A stretch of 64,000 nucleotides of DNA from 67-14 sp020438345 (lineage in GTDB: Bacteria > Actinomycetota > Thermoleophilia > Solirubrobacterales > 70-9): positions 1 to 64,000 of the forward strand of contig CALMSY010000015.1 in assembly GCA_937872475.1 (NCBI GenBank), in the 5' to 3' direction. Numbering within the stretch: position 1 is the stretch's first letter; every line of letters begins with the position of its first letter. The notes below the pieces were generated by a model, which was not told the DNA's origin, did not search any database, and saw nothing but the letters and a program-made list of their open reading frames with translations. The position numbers and the translations under genes were made by a program. Positions 56,086 to 64,000 of the stretch are shown piece after piece.

Positions 56086-57378
56086 ATGTCTTCAGCTGGA
56101 AAAAACCCCGATCCGGACCGACCGGAATACAACGTCTATCGCTCGCGCCGTGGCTTTTTCTCCCGGTTACGCAAGCCGGACCTCGAATCCCTGAGCGGAA
56201 AAGAGAGGCGCGGAGCGGAGCGGGAGCGTGCATCCAGGGCTGATCGGCAGGACCTACCCTACGAAGTCCACCGCGGCGGCTCCGGCCGGGGTGGGGGCCG
56301 GGGCGGAAGTTCCCGCTTTCGTGACCGCCTTTCGGGCCGTTCCGGAGGCCGCAAAAGCGGGCGCCGGGGCGGGCGTCGGTGGTTAAAGTGGATCCTCGTT
56401 GCCTGCCTCGGATGGTTCGCCCTGAGCGCACTTGCCTTCGCCGTTTCGGCCCAGCTCCAGTCGATGAAGCTCGACGGGGACGCAAGCGCCGCGCTGGGCG
56501 GAAATCCGTGGCTCCTGACCAGCCCCCAGAACATCCTGATCATCGGCACAGATTCCAGGCCACCGGACACGCTGGAGCCAGGTGCGGCCGAGGAGGAACG
56601 CTGTTACGAACAACAGGCCGAGGGGCAGGCCCCGCGTGATGGCTGCCCGGGCGCGCGGGCGGACACCCTGATGGTGGTCCGGGCCGGCGGGGCCAAGTTC
56701 AAGAAGCTCGGAATTCCGCGTGACAGTTACGCCGAGATCCCCGGTCACGGTTCCGAGAAGATCAACGGTGCCTATGCGTACGGTGGAGCCGCGCTCCAGG
56801 TCGAGACGGTCGAGAACTTCCTAGGGATCCAGATCGACCACATCGTGATCCTCAACTTCACCGGTTTCGAGGACTTCATCGACGCGATCGGCGGAGTCAA
56901 GGTTGACGTGCCGGTCAGGCTTTGCGCGGATATCTCTGGCGGAAAGGCGAATGGCGGCTGGTCGATCGACCTGAAGCAGGGTTCGAACACGCTCGATGGG
57001 GAAACCGCTCTGGCCTATGCCCGGACCCGCAAGCCGAGCCCCTGCCCAGGCGCCGGCTCAAGCGCCTTCACCGAGGGCTACGACGACCTCGACCGGGCAG
57101 CCGCCCAGCAGCTGGTGATGAACGGAATCAAGCAGCGCCTCACCGACCCGCTTCGCCTTCCCTACAACTTCATCAAGGGTCCGATAATCGGCTGGACCGC
57201 GCCAAAGGCCTTCGTCTCCAACATGGGGTTCTTTACTCTCCCCCAGCTCGCTCTTTCCACCGTCTTCGCCGGTTCTTCGCAACCGGATGTGCTGATCCCC
57301 TCCGGCAACGGGCCGGGAGGCAGCCTCGAAATCCCGGAATCAGAACGCCAGCGCGCCGCCGCCGCACTCGAAGGTTGA
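56086..57378 (+). CDS. LytR-CpsA-Psr (LCP) family cell-wall ligase
   Basis: LCP proteins attach polymers such as arabinogalactan or teichoic acid to peptidoglycan. The 430-residue protein has a long basic cytoplasmic region (1-98, Arg/Gly-rich), one membrane helix (about 101-123) and the LCP domain. Its motifs are ILIIGTDSRPPD, DTLMVVRAGG, LGIPRDSYAEIPG and LAYARTRK. It starts at the ATG at 56086, close to the divergent ROK gene. Confidence 0.92.
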   Translation: MSSAGKNPDPDRPEYNVYRSRRGFFSRLRKPDLESLSGKERRGAERERASRADRQDLPYEVHRGGSGRGGGRGGSSRFRDRLSGRSGGRKSGRRGGRRWLKWILVACLGWFALSALAFAVSAQLQSMKLDGDASAALGGNPWLLTSPQNILIIGTDSRPPDTLEPGAAEEERCYEQQAEGQAPRDGCPGARADTLMVVRAGGAKFKKLGIPRDSYAEIPGHGSEKINGAYAYGGAALQVETVENFLGIQIDHIVILNFTGFEDFIDAIGGVKVDVPVRLCADISGGKANGGWSIDLKQGSNTLDGETALAYARTRKPSPCPGAGSSAFTEGYDDLDRAAAQQLVMNGIKQRLTDPLRLPYNFIKGPIIGWTAPKAFVSNMGFFTLPQLALSTVFAGSSQPDVLIPSGNGPGGSLEIPESERQRAAAALEG

Positions 57379-57412
57379 TCGCGATCGAAATGCAGGGCGG
57401 GGGCGTCGACCC

Positions 57413-57820
57413 TCAGACCGGCGGGGTGAGGGCATTGAGTCCCATCGCCTCCGCTGCGTCACGCTGACGATCATCGAAGGTGACGAACTGACATTCCGAT
57501 GGAAGGATCCTTAGCGCAGCAAGGTGAATTGCATCCAGGGTCCTGACCCTGAAATCGCGACCGATTTCGACTGCCCGGACGATGCAATCAGCATCAATCG
57601 GGACCAACTGAAACGCGTCGAGGTCGCGAGCCAATACTGCGTCGGCTTCCGACACGCGACCAGTCGGCTCCAGCGACTTGGCCACCGCAATCGGGACCTC
57701 TGCCGCCAACAGAGTTGAGCCTGTCCACACCGGATCCCGGTCCATCAGGTCCAGGAGCCATTCGGTGTGCTCCTCTTCCCGGTATCGCTTGACTAGAGCC
57801 GAGGCATCGAAGGCCAGCAT
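57413..57820 (-). CDS. vapC: VapC toxin, PIN-domain ribonuclease
   Basis: A 135-residue PIN domain. Acidic metal ligands are visible: D5 in AFDASALVKRY, a central Glu, D96 in TLDAIHLAAL and D115/D116 in VTFDDRQRDAA. VapC enzymes cleave specific RNAs such as tRNA. Its ATG overlaps the antitoxin stop (TGATG), typical of VapBC. It is convergent with the LCP gene. Confidence 0.92.
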   Translation of the reverse strand: MLAFDASALVKRYREEEHTEWLLDLMDRDPVWTGSTLLAAEVPIAVAKSLEPTGRVSEADAVLARDLDAFQLVPIDADCIVRAVEIGRDFRVRTLDAIHLAALRILPSECQFVTFDDRQRDAAEAMGLNALTPPV

Positions 57821-58104
57821 CAGATCTTCTCCTCGCGAAGTTCGGCCAGTACCTCACTGGTGGGTCGCCCCCCGGCGATCGGCTTCGGGCGGGGTGGCCG
57901 GGGTTCGTTGGCCTTGGGGCCGGGGATCACCCTGCCAGTTCGAATCAGCTCATCGAGAGTCAGGTCTTGCTGCTCGATGACGAATGGAGAAAGGACCGCT
58001 CTTGGCTCACCGTCGATCGTGACAACCACCGGTTGACCGGCAGCCGCCCGTTTAACGTGATTACTCAGGTCCGCGCGCAGTTCCCTGATGCCGATTCGAT
58101 TCAT
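57820..58104 (-). CDS. vapB: VapB-like antitoxin, Phd/YefM type
   Basis: A 94-residue antitoxin: an N-terminal Phd/YefM DNA-binding part (GIRELRADLSNHVKRAAAGQ, VVVTIDGEPRAVL) and a disordered Pro/Arg-rich C-terminal tail that would wrap the toxin. It precedes vapC with overlapping stop and start. A GGTGTAC direct repeat lies immediately upstream. Confidence 0.92.
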   Translation of the reverse strand: MNRIGIRELRADLSNHVKRAAAGQPVVVTIDGEPRAVLSPFVIEQQDLTLDELIRTGRVIPGPKANEPRPPRPKPIAGGRPTSEVLAELREEKI

Positions 58105-58111
58105 GATTCAA

Positions 58112-58130
58112 GTGTACACCACGGTACACC
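58112..58130 (-). promoter_or_regulatory. Putative vapBC operator: direct repeat GGTGTAC at ten-base spacing
   Basis: On the minus strand GGTGTAC occurs twice, one helical turn apart, 8-26 bases before the vapB ATG, and overlaps the probable promoter. The position and symmetry fit autoregulation by VapBC. Confidence 0.65.
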
Positions 58131-58135
58131 CAGAA

Positions 58136-58498
58136 TTATTCGGAGCTTGAGGAGTCCGACGTGGCCTTGGATCCTGAATCCGAGGAGCCGGAGGAGCTGG
58201 AGCCCGAACCGGATTCTCCCGAGCCGGAAGAGCCGGAGTCGGAACTAGATGCCGAGCCAGAATTCGAGGTGCTCGAATCCTCCTTCGCGGATTCGGCTGC
58301 AGCCTTGGCCTTGTTGCCTTTGCGGGTGCCGTAGTCGGTGTTGTGGAAGCCGGAACCCTTGAAGTGAATGGCAGGCGAATGCAGGACCTTCTGGACCGGC
58401 GCGCCGCATTCGATGCATTCGGTCAGGGCGTCCTCCGACATCGGCTGGATGACTTCGAAGAGGTGGCCGTTCTCGCAGCGGTATTCGTAAATCGGCAT
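58136..58498 (-). CDS. FmdB-family zinc-ribbon protein with Ser/Gly tail
   Basis: Residues 1-40 form the FmdB CxxC_CxxC_SSSS zinc ribbon (MPIYEYRCENGHLFEV, then ECIECGAPV). Three of the four usual cysteines are visible: position 8 stands alone because the usual CxxC partner is His11 (CENGH), and CIEC gives two more. The remaining half is a low-complexity Ser/Gly/Asp tail. Members are small regulators of unknown target. It is divergent from glycyl-tRNA synthetase. Confidence 0.9.
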   Translation of the reverse strand: MPIYEYRCENGHLFEVIQPMSEDALTECIECGAPVQKVLHSPAIHFKGSGFHNTDYGTRKGNKAKAAAESAKEDSSTSNSGSASSSDSGSSGSGESGSGSSSSGSSDSGSKATSDSSSSE

Positions 58499-58553
58499 TG
58501 CGTCCGTGATTATCGCAGCGCGCCGCTCTTTCCGTCCCTATACCTTTCGACCA

Positions 58554-59945
58554 ATGAGCGATTACGCCACTGACAAGAACGAAGAAGTGACCATGGAGGA
58601 GATTGTTGCGCTGGCCAAGCGCCGCGGTTTCGTCTTCCCGTCCTCGGAGATCTATGGCGGCCTCGGTTCGACCTATGACTACGGTCATTACGGGGTCCTG
58701 CTCAAGAACAACGTCAAGAACGAGTGGTGGAATTCAATGCTGGTTCAGCGCGATGACATCGTCGCCCTGGACTCGGCGATCCTCCAGCACCCGAAGGTCT
58801 GGGAGGCCTCCGGGCACCTGGCCGGCTTCACCGACCCGCTGGTCCAGTGTCTCGGGGACTGCAAGCGCCGCTGGCGGGAGGACCATCTGCGTGAGGCGAA
58901 CGTCGAAAAGGGCGGCAGCTACGACGACCCGATCGTCTGCCCCGAATGTGGCGGCGAGCTTTCTCCGCCGCGTAATTTCAACCTGATGTTTGAAACCCAC
59001 ATGGGCCCGGTCGCAGATGACGGCAACAGCGTCTACCTGCGACCCGAAACGGCCCAGGGGATTTTCATCAACTTCAAGAACGTGCTCAATTTCGCCCGCA
59101 AGAAGCCACCTTTCGGGATCGCCCAGGTCGGCAAATCCTTCCGCAACGAAATCACCCCGGGCAACTTCATTTTCCGCACCCGCGAGTTCGAGCAGATGGA
59201 GATGGAATTCTTCGTGCCTCCGGCCGAAGCCCAGGAGTGGTGGGAAAGGTGGGTCGAGATCAGGCACAACTGGTACCTCGAACTCGGGATCCGCCCTGAC
59301 TTCCTGATGATCCGTCCCCATGAGTCAGATGAGCTGTCGCATTACTCGTCGGGAACCTCGGATGTCGAGTACCTCTTCCCGATCGGTTGGTCGGAACTCG
59401 AAGGGATCGCCAACCGCGGCAACTTCGACCTGACCCAGCATCAGGAACATTCCGGCGAAAAGCTCGAGTTCTTCGACCAGCAGACCGGCGAGCGTTACCT
59501 GCCGCATGTGATTGAGCCGGCCGCCGGCGCCGACCGGGCCGCCCTTGCCTTCCTCGTTGACTCCTACACAGTCGAAGAGGTCGAGGGTCGCGAGCGCACC
59601 GTGCTGCAGCTCCACCCGCGGCTTGCCCCGGTCAAGGTCGCGGTGATGCCGCTGTTCAACAAGGAAGGGATGCCGGAGACCGCCCAGGAAATCAACAAGG
59701 CCCTCCGCAAGGCCGGCATCCAGACCGAGTACGACACCGGTGGCTCAATCGGCAAGCGTTACCGTCGTCAGGACGAGATCGGCACCCCCTGGGGGATCAC
59801 GGTCGACTTCGACACCAAAGACGACGGCCAGGTCACCCTGCGTGACCGCGACTCGCTTGAACAGGTCCGGGTCCCGATCGAGGGCCTGCCCGAACTGATC
59901 GCGGGCAAACTCGCCGAACCCTGGAAGTCCCCCAAACTGGGTTGA
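58554..59945 (+). CDS. glyQS: Glycyl-tRNA synthetase, single-chain class II
   Basis: Charges tRNA-Gly. The 463-residue enzyme starts at ATG 58554, since upstream residues are leader. Class II features: IYGGLGSTYDYGHYGVLLKN at the N-terminus, a four-cysteine zinc site (CLGDC and CPEC), RPETAQGIF, SFRNEITPGNF and FRTREFEQMEMEFF, followed by the anticodon-binding domain (PVKVAVMPLFNKEG). It is followed by a clear terminator hairpin. Confidence 0.96.
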   Translation: MSDYATDKNEEVTMEEIVALAKRRGFVFPSSEIYGGLGSTYDYGHYGVLLKNNVKNEWWNSMLVQRDDIVALDSAILQHPKVWEASGHLAGFTDPLVQCLGDCKRRWREDHLREANVEKGGSYDDPIVCPECGGELSPPRNFNLMFETHMGPVADDGNSVYLRPETAQGIFINFKNVLNFARKKPPFGIAQVGKSFRNEITPGNFIFRTREFEQMEMEFFVPPAEAQEWWERWVEIRHNWYLELGIRPDFLMIRPHESDELSHYSSGTSDVEYLFPIGWSELEGIANRGNFDLTQHQEHSGEKLEFFDQQTGERYLPHVIEPAAGADRAALAFLVDSYTVEEVEGRERTVLQLHPRLAPVKVAVMPLFNKEGMPETAQEINKALRKAGIQTEYDTGGSIGKRYRRQDEIGTPWGITVDFDTKDDGQVTLRDRDSLEQVRVPIEGLPELIAGKLAEPWKSPKLG

Positions 59946-59963
59946 ACCCAACGCTGATTGGCT

Positions 59964-59997
59964 GACCCTGACGAATACGGGCCCAAACGTCAGGGTC
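59964..59997 (+). terminator. Hairpin terminator after glycyl-tRNA synthetase
   Basis: Perfect ten-pair stem GACCCTGACG with its complement (59964-59973 and 59988-59997), loop of 14 bases, 18 bases after the stop. It lacks a long T-run. The remaining spacer to 60128 shows nothing else I recognise. Confidence 0.7.
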
Positions 59998-60128
59998 GGG
60001 GTTCGTCCCTAACGGTCCTTTTCCAGAATCGCTGACCGTGGCCGGTGTCGAGGCATTCGCGCCCTCTGATCGCCTCTGGCAGGGGTCGTGGAAATTGAGC
60101 CAGGGCAGCCGCCTGCCATAGTCCACGC

Positions 60129-61001
60129 ATGAGGCCAGGACCCACCGAAAGCACAGCTGACGATGACCTCACCTACGGTGCCGTTCACCTGAACGTGACC
60201 GATCTGGATCGCTCGCTGGTCTTCTGGCGAGACCTGATCGGCCTAACAGAACTGGGGCGGGATGAACCCGGCCAGGGCCCGGCAAACGAAACAGGCATGG
60301 TGCGGCTGGGTGTGAACGATGCCGAACTGGTCGTGCTCCACCCGGGGGCGGTCAGGCCCGTCCAGCGCGGGTATTCGGCGCTTTACCACCTGGCGATCCA
60401 CATGCCCTCCGAGGCGGAATTCGCCAGGATCCTCAGCCGGCTGTTCGCTGCCCGCTATCCGCATGCCCCAACCGACCACATCACCCATTGGGCGACCTAC
60501 CTTGATGACCCGGACGGAATCAACCTCGAGATTGCCTTTGAGACGATCGACCGGGTCAGAAGCCTCGAAATCGTCGGCGGTCGTCCGCAGATAATTGACA
60601 CCGAAGGTCGGCGCCATGACATGACCGAACCGCTCGGACTGGAAGAAGTCTTCTCCTTCCGCGAAGACGATGACGACTCGAAGCCACTGCCGGAAGGGTG
60701 CCGGATCGGACACGTTCACCTTTATGTCGGTGACATCGAAGCCGCGCAGTCGTTCTACGAAGGGGTCGGCTTCACTCCGCATATGGACGCCACCGGCATC
60801 GGCTTCGCCGACATGTCGCTCGGCGGCACCTTCCCCCACCGGATTGCGGTCAACACCTGGCAGGGCGTCGGTGCGCCGCAGGCCCCGGAGGCAACGGCAG
60901 GGATGCGCCACTTTGAACTTGTCGACCCGGAAGGGACAGCTCCGGTGCGGGAACTCACTGACCCTTCGGGGAACTCCCTGGTCGTGAAACCCGCGGTCTG
61001 A
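60129..61001 (+). CDS. Two-domain VOC-family dioxygenase (CatE-like)
   Basis: A 290-residue protein with two vicinal-oxygen-chelate modules (about 14-140 and 180-288), like extradiol catechol dioxygenases. Metal-ligand candidates are His in AVHLNV, HLAIHM and the Glu in NLEIAFE. The second module begins GHVHLYV. The ring-cleavage role is inferred from fold and length (B. subtilis CatE is similar in size). Other isomerase or dioxygenase activities are possible. It lies 58 bases before the FUSC gene. Confidence 0.85.
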   Translation: MRPGPTESTADDDLTYGAVHLNVTDLDRSLVFWRDLIGLTELGRDEPGQGPANETGMVRLGVNDAELVVLHPGAVRPVQRGYSALYHLAIHMPSEAEFARILSRLFAARYPHAPTDHITHWATYLDDPDGINLEIAFETIDRVRSLEIVGGRPQIIDTEGRRHDMTEPLGLEEVFSFREDDDDSKPLPEGCRIGHVHLYVGDIEAAQSFYEGVGFTPHMDATGIGFADMSLGGTFPHRIAVNTWQGVGAPQAPEATAGMRHFELVDPEGTAPVRELTDPSGNSLVVKPAV

Positions 61002-61059
61002 CTCGTTGGAACTGAATTGCGCGCGGTCGGCCAGGTCACGGCGGTGAGATAGTGGGTCC

Positions 61060-62142
61060 GTGAAATCGACCTTTGATGCCCGCCTTTCCTCGCTTCGGTT
61101 TGCTTCGCTGAGGATTGTCCAGATCTGCCTGGCCGCGGGTGTTGCCTGGCTGATCGCCACCAGAGTATTCGGTCACGAAGAACCATTTTTCGCCCCGATC
61201 TCCGTGGTGCTGGTGCTTGGACTGGCGATTGAACGCCGTGGCCGCCGGGCCTACGAGATCGCTCTCGGCGTGGCCCTCGGAATCGCGATCGCCGATCTGA
61301 TCGTGATGGGCGTGGGCACGGGCACCTGGCAGCTGATGCTGATAATCGGGCTGGCGATGTCAGCGGCAGTGCTTTCCGGTGGCGGGGTGATGCTGGTCAA
61401 TCAGGCTGCGATCTCCGGGGTTCTGGTCGCAACTCTCCCGGCCCCGGACCTGATCGACTCGACCCACCGTTTCGTCGATGCTCTGCTCGGAGGGGGAATC
61501 GCCCTGACCGCGAATGCACTAACCCCGGTTGAGCCGGTGCGACTGGTCCGCCGCTACCTGGAACCGCTGCTTGCCAGGCTTTCCGGGACCCTGGTTGACA
61601 TCGCCGACGCACTCGATCACCACAGCCGCGAGGAGATCGTCGCCGCACTCGAACGGGCCCGTGGCCTGGACCCCGCCGTCCGGGAAATGAAGATCGCGGT
61701 CGAGGCCAGCCAGGAGACGATTTCGCTGGCCCCGACCCGGCGCAGGTTCAGGGGCCGGGTCGACCAGCTCGCCGCGGCGGCAGAACCGATTGATCTGATG
61801 ATTCGCAACACCCGGGTGTTGGCCCGCGCCTGCCAACGGGCAATCGACCTGGACGAGCATGTCCCCCCTAATGTTGTGGATGCGATCCGCGATCTGGCCA
61901 CATCGGTGTCTTCGCTGGACCGGCATCTGGGTGGCGCGCCAGTCCGATCTGCCACGCGGGAGTCAGCACTTCGAGCCGCCGCGAGGGCGACAGCGGCGTT
62001 AGAGGAAACCTCGAATCTCTCTGTCAGCGTGATCGTCGGCCAGGTTCGATCGGCTGCGACCGATCTTCTGCTCGGCCTCGGCATGACGAACGAGGAAGCG
62101 GTGGAGCAGGTCCGCTCGGCCCGGGAGCGGCTGGGCGTCTGA
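61060..62142 (+). CDS. FUSC/aromatic-acid-exporter-like membrane protein
   Basis: GTG-started 360-residue protein. About six N-terminal membrane helices (residues 18-150) include FAPISVVLVLGLAIERRGRR, the typical ArAE/FUSC segment. They are followed by a long cytoplasmic helical domain. Family members export aromatic acids or act in related transport. It is next to a VOC dioxygenase, so export or handling of aromatic compounds is plausible. Confidence 0.85.
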   Translation: MKSTFDARLSSLRFASLRIVQICLAAGVAWLIATRVFGHEEPFFAPISVVLVLGLAIERRGRRAYEIALGVALGIAIADLIVMGVGTGTWQLMLIIGLAMSAAVLSGGGVMLVNQAAISGVLVATLPAPDLIDSTHRFVDALLGGGIALTANALTPVEPVRLVRRYLEPLLARLSGTLVDIADALDHHSREEIVAALERARGLDPAVREMKIAVEASQETISLAPTRRRFRGRVDQLAAAAEPIDLMIRNTRVLARACQRAIDLDEHVPPNVVDAIRDLATSVSSLDRHLGGAPVRSATRESALRAAARATAALEETSNLSVSVIVGQVRSAATDLLLGLGMTNEEAVEQVRSARERLGV

Positions 62143-62187
62143 ACGGCTACATGGCTGTGAGGCCCGCCGCTTTCCCTCCTCGCCTGT

Positions 62188-62868
62188 TCATCGCTCGGGC
62201 GAGGACCAGCGTTCCCCGGCTGAGGCTCGTTCCATCCCGACCCAGGCGAATTCCATGACCATCTCCAGGACCTGCTGACGGGGGACTTCCCGGTGTTCAT
62301 CCCACCAGTTGGCGACGGCGGTGACCGACCCCATCAGCTGCCTTGATGTCGCGTCAAGGACGAGGTCGAAGGCGGCTCCTTCCGGCAGCGACGAGGCCGG
62401 CATTTCCGGGGCCATCAGGGCTCCGATGATCCTTGCCACCTCCTCGAACAGCCGGTCGAAAGTCTCTGAGACATCATCGCTCGCCCGGTGTCGGATCAGC
62501 AGCCTCCAGGCATCGCGGCGTTCCTCGACGAAGGCCAGGAACCCGTCGAGCCCGGCGACAAGCCTGGCCTCGCTCTGGCCACCCGCCGCCGTCGCGGCGG
62601 CGAGCACCCGACCGAGCAGATCCCCGATCCAGGTCTCGAGGATCTCCCGGTAGAGGTCGCGCTTGGACGGGAAGTGCTCATAGATCAGGGCCTTCGATAT
62701 TCCGGCCCGATCGGCAACTTCGTCAAGGGTTGTCTCCTGGTATCCGCCTTCGGCAAAGGCGTCCAGGCCCGCTTCGAGGATCAGCTTGCGCCGCTCGGCG
62801 GCCGGCAGCCGGCGGCGAACCACGGGTTGCCCATCATGCATGCTTTCTTCCGCTTCTCCCACGTCCAC
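62188..62868 (-). CDS. TetR-family transcriptional repressor
   Basis: The HTH (AGLDAFAEGGYQETTLDEVA, then DRAGISKALIYEHFPSKRDLY) at about residues 32-75 is typical TetR. The C-terminal ligand-binding domain is variable. Start is GTG at 62868; an ATG nine codons later (MHDGQPVV) is possible. A palindrome directly upstream, shared with the R2lox-like gene, is its probable operator. Confidence 0.93.
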   Translation of the reverse strand: MDVGEAEESMHDGQPVVRRRLPAAERRKLILEAGLDAFAEGGYQETTLDEVADRAGISKALIYEHFPSKRDLYREILETWIGDLLGRVLAAATAAGGQSEARLVAGLDGFLAFVEERRDAWRLLIRHRASDDVSETFDRLFEEVARIIGALMAPEMPASSLPEGAAFDLVLDATSRQLMGSVTAVANWWDEHREVPRQQVLEMVMEFAWVGMERASAGERWSSPER

Positions 62869-62874
62869 AATTCT

Positions 62875-62900
62875 AGTAACTGACTGACCAGTCAGTTACT
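62875..62900. promoter_or_regulatory. Perfect palindromic operator between TetR and R2lox genes
   Basis: Twelve-base arms, AGTAACTGACTG at 62875-62886 and its exact complement at 62889-62900, are separated by two bases. It lies seven bases before the TetR start and 31 before the R2lox ATG, so TetR binding would control both promoters. Confidence 0.9.
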
Positions 62901-62931
62901 ATGCGCGGGTAGTCGAAACGAGGAGAAGCAC

Positions 62932-64000
62932 ATGTCAGTCGCGCAAACCGAGCCAGGCAGCAACCGGACCGGGACTATTTCCTATATGGATCTCTACCGC
63001 CGCTGGGAAGAGGGAAACTGGAGCGTGATGGAGCTTGATTTCTCCGCCGACCGGGTCGGCTGGGAAGCCCTCACCGAGCTGCAGCGCAGTTCTGCCCTGT
63101 GGATGTACTCGATGTTCTTCTACGGCGAGGATTCAGTCGCCGACAATCTTTCCCCCTACATCGATGCCGCTCCGACCGAGGAGCAGGCCTATTTCCTCAC
63201 CACCCAGCAGGTTGACGAGGCCCGCCACGCTGTTCTTTTCCATCGCTTCTTCAATGAGGTTCTGGAGGTCGAAGGAAGTATCGGCAGCACACTCGAAGCC
63301 ACGCTTCCTCAGCTCAACTGGGGCTATCGTGGTGTCTTCGACCGGCTCGACCGAATGGCCGACGAACTCCGTGCCGACCGTTCACTCCCCCGGTTCGCAC
63401 AGGCGATCACGCTCTACCACCTGGTCGTTGAAGGCACACTCGCCCAACCCGGCCAGCATTACATCGAAGACTTCTTCAACAAGGACGGTGGAATGCCCGG
63501 CTTCAGCGCCGGGATGGTCAACGTCTCCCGCGACGAACAGCGTCACATCGGCTTCGGAGTGAAGACCCTCTCCGAGATCGTCCCGCAATCGGAGGAATGC
63601 AAGGCGGCGATCGTTGAGCTATTTCGCGAGATCAACCGGTACTCAGTCGGGGTCTTCTGCCCGCCCGCCTTCGACCGCTCATACACCGAATGCTGGGGTT
63701 TCTCACTGGAGGACATCTACGCCTTCGGCCTGAAGCTGGTTCGTCAGCGCTGGAAGACGATTGGCTTCCCGCTTGAGGAGATGCCCGACGACATCTGGCC
63801 CTTTGACCATTCTCTGAGTGCCGAAGAGATCGCGAAGTCACAGGTGAAGCTGCTACTTGCCGGGGTCACCGGTGCTCCCCATCCTTCGCCCGATTCCTCG
63901 CCCGAAATCCAGGGGCTGCTCTTCGACATGACCACCAGGCGGGCCAGAACCGACGAAGCCGGGAAGGGACCTTTCAAGGTCCAGTGGGACTTCACTGACG
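62932..64000 (+). CDS. R2lox-like di-iron/manganese-iron ligand-binding oxidase (incomplete at window end)
   Basis: Translation from ATG at 62932 (AGGAG six bases before) stays open for 356 codons to the window end. It has a ferritin-like four-helix fold with metal ligands E66, E96, H99, E167, E202 and H205 (GEDSVADN, VDEARHAVLF, YHLVVEG, DEQRHIGFG). V69 and Y162 sit where R2lox proteins form their Val-Tyr ether crosslink. R2lox enzymes hold an Mn/Fe or Fe/Fe centre and a fatty acid; their reaction is unknown. It is already longer than the roughly 300 residues usual for R2lox, with a C-terminal extension. It is controlled by the adjacent TetR. Confidence 0.9.
   Translation, partial: MSVAQTEPGSNRTGTISYMDLYRRWEEGNWSVMELDFSADRVGWEALTELQRSSALWMYSMFFYGEDSVADNLSPYIDAAPTEEQAYFLTTQQVDEARHAVLFHRFFNEVLEVEGSIGSTLEATLPQLNWGYRGVFDRLDRMADELRADRSLPRFAQAITLYHLVVEGTLAQPGQHYIEDFFNKDGGMPGFSAGMVNVSRDEQRHIGFGVKTLSEIVPQSEECKAAIVELFREINRYSVGVFCPPAFDRSYTECWGFSLEDIYAFGLKLVRQRWKTIGFPLEEMPDDIWPFDHSLSAEEIAKSQVKLLLAGVTGAPHPSPDSSPEIQGLLFDMTTRRARTDEAGKGPFKVQWDFTD

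Noticed and set aside
64000..64000. Prophage, transposon or integrative element anywhere in the window
   Set aside because: No integrase, transposase, attachment-site duplication or compositional break was found. The region reads as continuous chromosomal backbone.

Overview
The window is GC-rich, densely packed chromosomal DNA with housekeeping genes throughout. Gene content suggests an actinobacterium, most likely of the Thermoleophilia/Solirubrobacterales type. The indicators are two giant BTAD/AAA (AfsR-like) regulators, a LytR-CpsA-Psr protein, a class I (DhnA-type) aldolase, secreted hydrolases with basic tails, an initiator tRNA without an encoded CCA in view, and frequent GTG/TTG starts. 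I see no phage, insertion sequence, CRISPR array or replication origin. The taxonomic placement is inferred from gene style only.

Layout. 1-5.6 kb: tRNA-fMet, a secreted protein, Ppx/GppA phosphatase, a SHOCT membrane protein, tRNA-Leu, and an ECF sigma factor fused to its own zinc anti-sigma motif and membrane tail. 5.7-10.6 kb: UPF0173 hydrolase, a histidine-free pseudo-rhomboid, fructose-bisphosphate aldolase, a nuclease, csrA and a divergent HTH/coiled-coil protein. 10.6-20.2 kb: one long minus-strand run, mfd-ppiC-mazG-eno-ftsB-glycosyltransferase-small ORF. 20.3-28.7 kb: an FAD oxidase divergent from two tandem 1178/1179-residue BTAD-AAA-TPR regulators. 28.8-32.3 kb: crotonase-pth-rplY, with pth apparently starting at CTG, and a divergent ABC1 kinase. 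32.4-34.7 kb: a cysteine-rich COG2345-type regulator, a His-rich membrane protein and a divergent ferredoxin with a palindromic spacer. 34.7-40.6 kb: GDPD, ilvD, glmU-prs and an HdeD protein. 40.7-46.1 kb: tRNA-Gln, a tandem repeat, and two paralogous secreted S15/CocE hydrolases, the first interrupted by two in-frame stops at domain boundaries. 46.1-56.1 kb: an eleven-gene minus-strand run from a ROK kinase to a PucR regulator, including rsmI, metG, tatD, rsmA, ispE and a DedA-PAP2 fusion. 56.1-64 kb: LCP protein, vapBC, FmdB, glycyl-tRNA synthetase, a two-domain VOC dioxygenase, a FUSC membrane protein, and a TetR gene divergent from an R2lox-like di-iron oxidase that runs off the window.

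Functional themes. Core information genes are interleaved with envelope and redox genes. These cover rRNA methylation (rsmA, rsmI), translation (pth, rplY, metG, glyQS, tRNAs), repair (mfd, mazG), cell division (ftsB) and cell-wall precursors (glmU, LCP). The candidate unusual systems are: (i) the sensor-like regulator/His-rich membrane protein/ferredoxin module at 32.4-34.7 kb; (ii) the TetR-controlled R2lox oxidase at the right end; (iii) the doubly stop-interrupted secreted hydrolase; and (iv) the CTG-started pth. None of these could be tested by database search here.
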